From Gemmatimonadaceae bacterium (GTDB lineage: Bacteria > Latescibacterota > UBA2968 > UBA8231), in the NCBI GenBank assembly GCA_002726335.1, contig PBSR01000025.1, positions 1 to 10,600 on the forward strand: 10,600 bases of DNA, given 5' to 3'. The position numbers and the translations under genes are program-made. This document shows, piece after piece, positions 7,504 to 10,600 of the stretch; position 1 is the stretch's first letter, and the number at the start of each line of letters is the position of its first letter. The notes under the pieces are model-generated. The model was not told the DNA's origin, did no database searches, and was given only the letters and a program-made list of their open reading frames with translations.

Positions 7504-7720
7504 TGTCATCAGCCGCGCTACCGGTTCGCCGTGGCAACGCAGCACATCGGCGGCTGATCTCCATGATCTCGTCCTTGAGGCTCAAGGGGCTTCTGCCGCC
7601 CTCACGCCTCAAGCGTTCGCGCAACGAGACGGTCACCGTCTGAGTGATGGTCTCACCCATCAAGCCTGCAAGCTCGCGGGCAAGGCGGTCTGCTTCAGGG
7701 TCCTTGATGTTGAGGGACAT
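7469..7720 (-). CDS. vapB: VapB-type antitoxin (PSK transcription-factor family), orphaned
   Basis: An 83-residue protein. MSLNIKDPEADRLARELA, GETITQTV and LRERLRRE form the N-terminal DNA-binding part. RRCAALPRR and the C-terminal [13 protein letters not shown] form the toxin-binding tail typical of type II VapB antitoxins of the Rv0623-like/PSK family (PF07704). The ATG at 7720 has GGAGAA five bases upstream. Such proteins bind and neutralise VapC and, with it, repress their own operon. The operator-like palindrome lies at 7732-7760, just upstream. Its toxin gene is reduced to a seven-codon stub, so this antitoxin is complete but solitary here. It might still protect against a related VapC elsewhere, or be a decaying relic. 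Confidence 0.85.
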   Translation of the reverse strand: MSLNIKDPEADRLARELAGLMGETITQTVTVSLRERLRREGGRSPLSLKDEIMEISRRCAALPRRTGSAADDIIGYDERGLPT

Positions 7721-7731
7721 CGAGTTTCTCC

Positions 7732-7760
7732 AGTAAAGAAGTATTGGAACATTCTTTACT
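7732..7760 (-). promoter_or_regulatory. Palindromic operator upstream of vapB
   Basis: Nine-base perfect inverted arms, AGTAAAGAA (7732-7740) and TTCTTTACT (7752-7760), flank an 11-base spacer. The local A+T richness contrasts with the GC-rich surroundings. Its position, 12 bases before the vapB start codon, fits the autoregulatory operator bound by VapB/VapBC. Exact -35/-10 boxes are not clear. Confidence 0.6.
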
Positions 7761-7868
7761 CTAACACGGGATCGCGAAAAGCGCGACAAAATCCAGGTCG
7801 CCGTCCCCGTCCACATCCCCCAACGATCCGCTCTTGGTGTTATTCGTCGCTGCGGCGAGATCACTGCC
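7761..7868 (-). pseudogene. 3'-terminal fragment of an FG-GAP/VCBS-repeat gene
   Basis: On the minus strand about 36 codons read GSDLAAATNNTKSGS, then LGDVDGDGDLDFV, then ALFAIPC and a TAG stop at 7763-7761. LGDVDGDGDLDFV is an FG-GAP/VCBS calcium-binding repeat core, nearly the same as the repeats in the gene ending at 10533. There is no start codon or upstream part: beyond about 7868 the DNA becomes an unrelated plus-strand repeat protein. The stop codon directly abuts the operator palindrome of vapB. It is most simply a displaced or inverted tail of a secreted repeat protein; it should not be translated as a functional product. Confidence 0.65.
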
Positions 7869-7870
7869 CC

Positions 7871-8659
7871 AGCTCCAGCGCCAACACCATCACCTTCTCG
7901 GGGCTGTCCCTGTCCGTGGCGGACGGCGCCAATGATACCTACACCCTCAGCGGTTACTACAGCGACACCAGCAGCCTGACCGTCGATCAGACCTTTTCGT
8001 TCTCGGTCGATGGCGACACGGATGCCACGGTGTCGATCAGTGGTTCGGAGATGTCGGGCAGCAACACTGCCGTCAGCAATGCCGCCGCGGCGAAGGTCGC
8101 CATCTTCCTCAACTCCGACGGCACGCTGACCGCCAGCAGCACGCTCGACGAATCCAGCGCTATCGGACTGAGCATCGATGCGCGGAGCGCCAGCAAGGCC
8201 GTCGACCTCTTCGACTTCACCCTCAGCGATGGCGGTGGTGGCGATGGGTTGAGCTTCGACGTCACCCAAATCGTGCTGGCCACATCGGGCACGGCCGATT
8301 TCAACGCCGTCACCTGGCTGCTGAATGGGCCCGATGCCAGCAGCGTCACCGGCACCGTCGGCAGCAACACGCTGACGTTTTCAGGGTTGTCGATCTCTGT
8401 CGCCGAAGGCGCCGGCGAGACCTATACCGTGAGCGGCTACTTCAACGACGTCAGCCAGGTCGTCGACAACGAGACCTACCTGCTCTCCATCGATGGCGAC
8501 ACGGGGCTCACTGTGGCTTCGACCGGATCGTTGATCTCGGGCAGCAACAGCACCGTGAGCAACTCGGGGACGGCTGTGGTCATCCCGACGTTTGCGGAAT
8601 ACGTCAGTTGGCTATTGGGGGCAACGATGGCGGCGTACGCCGCCTGGAGACTGCGATGA
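7871..8659 (+). pseudogene. Headless extracellular repeat protein with an IPTL-CTERM-like tail
   Basis: The plus-strand frame encodes SSSANTITFSGLSLSVADG onward but has no plausible start or signal peptide at its left end; the first possible start is GTG 7916, inside a repeat. A ~70-residue unit occurs twice: ANTITFSGLSLSVADGANDTYTLSGYY... and SNTLTFSGLSISVAEGAGETYTVSGYF..., both ending in SGSNTAVSN/SGSNSTVSN. Between them lies SDGTLTASSTLDESSA...GLSFDVTQIVLATSGTADFN. The C-terminus, VVIPTFAEYVSWLLGATMAAYAAWRLR, has the plan of PTLSEW/IPTL-CTERM sorting tails: a short PT motif, one TM helix, then basic residues. So this looks like the last part of a large surface or secreted adhesin, cut at its 5' side near 7868 next to an inverted FG-GAP fragment. 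Translation from GTG 7916 (247 residues) is possible but would give no export signal. Confidence 0.55.
7883..8565 (+). repeat. Two diverged copies of an extracellular repeat unit, 161-codon period
   Basis: The phrase N-T-[IL]-T-F-S-G-L-S-[LI]-S-V-A starts at 7883 and again at 8366, exactly 483 bp apart. Both copies run through a Y-T-[LV]-S-G-Y segment, a D-G-D-T segment, and SGSN.[TA]VSN. The period in phase with the frame shows protein-level duplication. The first copy is incomplete at its left. Confidence 0.65.
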
Positions 8660-8672
8660 GCCGTCGACGTCG

Positions 8673-8960
8673 TCAGGCAGCGTCGGCAGGCCGAACAGAG
8701 CGGGCAATCTCCGCGCCCCGCTCCTTCTCGACCACGGCGATGTCGTACTGGCTCTGCAGGGCCAACCAGAACTGCGGCTCATTGCCGAAGTATCTCCCCA
8801 GACGCAGAGCGGTATCCGCGGTGATCGAACGCCGCCCATTGAGGATGTCTGTAATGCGCCCCGAAGGCACGCCCACATCCAGGGCCAGCCGATTCGCACT
8901 CAGATCGCGGGCTGTGAGTTCGCGTTTCAACAAGCGGCCGGGATGTGCTATCGCTGCCAT
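8673..8960 (-). CDS. higA: HigA-type antitoxin, XRE-family HTH
   Basis: A 95-residue protein. AHPGRLLKREL at the N-terminus is typical of HigA/VapI-type antitoxins. A helix-turn-helix spans about residues 20-60 (SANRLALDVGVPSGRITDILNGRRSITADTALRLGRYFG), followed by the family phrase PQFWLALQSQYDI. I chose ATG 8960 because it opens directly on the conserved N-terminus; a longer frame would run into higB. It lies four bases after the higB stop, so the two are translated together. It neutralises HigB and represses the operon. Its stop is 13 bp from the convergent stop of the CTERM repeat protein. Confidence 0.9.
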   Translation of the reverse strand: MAAIAHPGRLLKRELTARDLSANRLALDVGVPSGRITDILNGRRSITADTALRLGRYFGNEPQFWLALQSQYDIAVVEKERGAEIARSVRPADAA

Positions 8961-8964
8961 GTCA

Positions 8965-9252
8965 TCATCCTCTGTGATAGTCGACGAGTTCAACGTTGTA
9001 GGCGTCACCATCGCTGAACTCAAAGCAGATGCGCCAGCGCTGATTGACGGTCATCGCCCACTGCCCTCTTCGATCTCCCTTGAGCTTGTGCAGACCCACG
9101 CTCCGGAGGGGGCTGAGATCACTCAGGCGTTTGGCAACGTTCAGCGCCAGCAACAAATCGATAGCCGTCTCAAGATCAACCCCTCGGTAGCTGCTGGGCC
9201 GTTCGCCTTCCCACACTCTACGAGTCGAGGTGTTGCGCCAGGTCTTGATCAC
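8965..9252 (-). CDS. higB: HigB-type toxin (RelE superfamily, ribosome-dependent mRNA interferase)
   Basis: A 95-residue protein of normal family length. MIKTWRN...RRVWEGE, LRSVGLHKLKGDRRGQWAMTVNQRWRICFEF and the C-terminal DAYNVELVDYH are the core HigB signatures, with basic residues available for mRNA binding and cleavage. Family HigB toxins cut mRNA on the ribosome and are held inactive by HigA. Toxin precedes antitoxin, the usual order of higBA. Start is GTG 9252; an in-frame TAG lies only five codons upstream, so no longer start exists. No Shine-Dalgarno site is visible. Both genes look intact, so this module is probably functional. Confidence 0.9.
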   Translation of the reverse strand: MIKTWRNTSTRRVWEGERPSSYRGVDLETAIDLLLALNVAKRLSDLSPLRSVGLHKLKGDRRGQWAMTVNQRWRICFEFSDGDAYNVELVDYHRG

Positions 9253-9258
9253 GGCAAA

Positions 9259-9287
9259 AACATACTACACCTGGCGGAGAACGGCAA
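9259..9287 (-). promoter_or_regulatory. Possible higBA promoter, leaderless
   Basis: On the minus strand TTGCCG (9287-9282) and TATGTT (9264-9259) are spaced by 17 bp; each matches four of six positions of the sigma70 consensus. Transcription would begin at or next to the GTG start of higB at 9252. This is a weak sequence match supported by position and the absence of a ribosome site. Confidence 0.35.
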
Positions 9288-9331
9288 TCGAGTACACTGC
9301 ACCCCAAAGCGTTGCAGTCATCGATATCTCC

Positions 9332-10533
9332 GTGCGTAGCTCGCGTCTCACAGACTCCTACCACCTGCCCCACCGCGCTCTTTACCGGCGCAGCGAGGAG
9401 GCCCTCTACCAGGCGGCGCGCACCCACTTCCGCGGCCGACGTGGCGAGCTACGCCGTATGGTGCGCCGCTACCTCAAGCCTCACCGCCACGACCGCTCCT
9501 TCCTCGCCTCTCTTGTCGCCTCCGTCACGCGGGCGCTGTTCGTCGCTCTGCTCATGCTGCAGCTGTGGGCCACCCCGGCACAGGCGCAGCCGAGCTTCTC
9601 CTCGTCCTCCCCCGCCAACGCGACGCATGCCACCGCCGTCGGCAACAACATCAGCGCCACCTTCTCCGAAGCGATCGCGGGCGGCACGGTGTCGGCGTCG
9701 ACCTTCGTCGTGCACGGGGGCTTCACCGGACAGCATGGCACGGGAGGTACCGCCAGCACCCATCGCGATGCGACGCTGACCGGAGGCGGCAGCACGACGC
9801 TGACCTTCGATCCCGGCACCGACTTCGCCCCCGGTGAGCTGGTTGGCGTGACGTTGACGACGGGGCTGCAGAATGGCAGTGCCCAAGCGTTGTCGGCGGC
9901 GAGGGTGTTTCAGTTCCGTGCGGCGACGACGGGTGGGCCGGCCGTCTTCAGCAACGCCTCGCACGATGTCGACTCGGCGACAGACAACGCCCGCGCCACG
10001 ACGCTCGGCGACCTGGATGGCGACGGCGATCTCGACCTGGTTGTCGGCAATTACTCCCAGGTGAACCGGGTGTACTTGAACACCGGCACGAGCCACTTCT
10101 CTGCTGGCAGCGATGTTGAAACCGGGACGACGCACAAGACGCGGTCCGCGCCGCTGGGCGATCTGGATGGTGATGGTGACCTCGATCTCGTCACCGGCAA
10201 TTTCAGCGCCGTCAACCGCGTGTATCTGGGCGATGGCAGTGGTCCTTCGCCGCCGGCAACGACGTCGAAGCGACGACGAGCAAAACTGTGACGGCTGAAC
10301 TCGGAGACCTGGACGGCGACGGCGATCTCGACCTGGTCACGGGCAACAACAGCGCCGTCAACCGGGTGCACCTGGGTGACGGAAGCGGCGGCTTTGCCGG
10401 CGGCTTCAATGTCGAGACGGGCGCGACCAACTTCACCCGAGGTATGGCGCTGGGGGATGTGGACGGTGACGGGGACCTGGATCTGATCGCGGCCAATCTG
10501 GGTGTGAATCGTATGCACCTAGTGCTCTGTTAA
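9332..10533 (+). pseudogene. Secreted Ig-like/FG-GAP repeat protein broken by a one-base frameshift
   Basis: The first frame (to the TGA at 10291) encodes an Arg-rich N-terminus, a signal peptide (SFLASLVASVTRALFVALLM...ATPAQAQ), an SbsA-like Ig domain (SSPANATHATAVGNNISATFSEA...DFAPGELVGVTLT), and FG-GAP/VCBS repeats with the calcium-binding core LGDLDGDGDLDLV. Near 10243, just after GDGSG, the frame is lost and reads SPPATTSKRRRAKL. The repeat goes on in the next frame (FAAGNDVEATTSK), with two more cores to the TAA at 10533. One missing base explains this. The repeat period there is 146 bp, against 150 bp for its neighbours and 147 once restored. Start is unsure: GTG 9332 (coding-like codons, 42 extra residues) or ATG 9458. 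It ends in MHLVLC with no obvious anchor. The product would be extracellular; the role, perhaps adhesion, is unknown. A sequencing error is possible. Confidence 0.65.
10004..10533 (+). repeat. Four FG-GAP/VCBS repeats, period about 50 codons
   Basis: Cores LGD[LV]DGDGDLDL[VI] begin at 10004, 10154, 10300 and 10450. Each of the first three continues with GN.S.VNRV[YH]L, a short Gly/Ser stretch, and a [DN]VE[TA] segment before the next core; the last is cut short at VNRMHLVLC. D-x-D-G-D loops are expected to bind calcium and stabilise beta-propeller-type blades. Four blades are fewer than a full seven-bladed propeller. Confidence 0.75.
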
Positions 10534-10600
10534 AGAGTCGGCATTGAGTTTTGGACTTTGGCTAACTGGGTGTCTTCGGTGTTTCGGTTTCGCCATCGGA

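Noticed and set aside
8629..8644. 16-base perfect palindrome GGCGGCGTACGCCGCC
   Set aside because: It lies within the Ala-rich TM helix codons (AAYAA) of the CTERM tail, has no loop, and is explained by codon use.
7440..9300. Integron cassette array carrying TA modules
   Set aside because: No attC-like imperfect palindromes with core sites and no integrase are seen, and the genes do not share one orientation.
9230..9331. Extending the FG-GAP protein start back to 9230
   Set aside because: This would overlap the start and promoter region of divergent higB, and the added residues (AKTYYTWRRTAIEYTAPQ) look non-coding.
8608..9339. Long plus-strand open frame across higBA
   Set aside because: It is antisense to two well-recognised TA genes; long antisense frames are expected in GC-rich coding DNA.
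10004..10533. CRISPR-like or DNA-level tandem array
   Set aside because: The repeats keep reading frame, vary at third positions and encode FG-GAP cores, so this is a protein repeat.

Overview
The window is GC-rich (by eye about 60-65%), densely coded DNA from a Gram-negative bacterium. An outer-membrane beta-barrel with c-type heme motifs, a lipoprotein cytochrome, a PhnCE-type phosphonate importer and a PTLSEW/IPTL-like C-terminal anchor all point to a proteobacterium-like, probably aquatic or marine, organism. I cannot name the taxon from sequence alone.

Left part (1-7503): metabolic genes. The window opens inside a phnC-like phosphonate ABC ATPase, followed 11 bp later by a double-length PhnE-type permease with two fused permease domains. 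A BetC-like formylglycine sulfatase runs convergently and stops 2 bp from phnE. A redox pair reads divergently from it: a monoheme cytochrome c lipoprotein, then, overlapping by 10 bp, a secreted protein with two CxxCH motifs fused to an outer-membrane barrel. After a perfect 11-bp hairpin and about 500 bp without a convincing gene comes phnW (2-aminoethylphosphonate:pyruvate aminotransferase). A DUF4337-like membrane protein overlaps the end of phnW. PhnC, PhnE and PhnW together support import and catabolism of 2-aminoethylphosphonate. PhnD (binding protein) and PhnX (phosphonatase) or PhnY/PhnA are not in the window.

Right part (7440-10600): a mosaic of gene pieces and toxin-antitoxin (TA) modules. 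In order: the DUF4337 gene runs into a seven-codon vapC remnant lying antisense to its 3' end; an intact vapB antitoxin with its palindromic operator; the last ~36 codons of an FG-GAP/VCBS-repeat gene on the minus strand; a headless (start-less) extracellular repeat protein with a CTERM-like tail on the plus strand; an intact higB-higA module on the minus strand; and a secreted Ig-like/FG-GAP repeat protein on the plus strand whose reading frame is broken by one missing base near 10243. Several sharp joins between unrelated pieces suggest repeated insertion, deletion or inversion here.

The most interesting items are the cytochrome lipoprotein plus diheme-porin pair (a candidate electron conduit across the outer membrane, distinct in heme count from single-heme Cyc2) and the vapBC scar, where a toxin has been cut to MVIDTSA while its antitoxin and operator remain.
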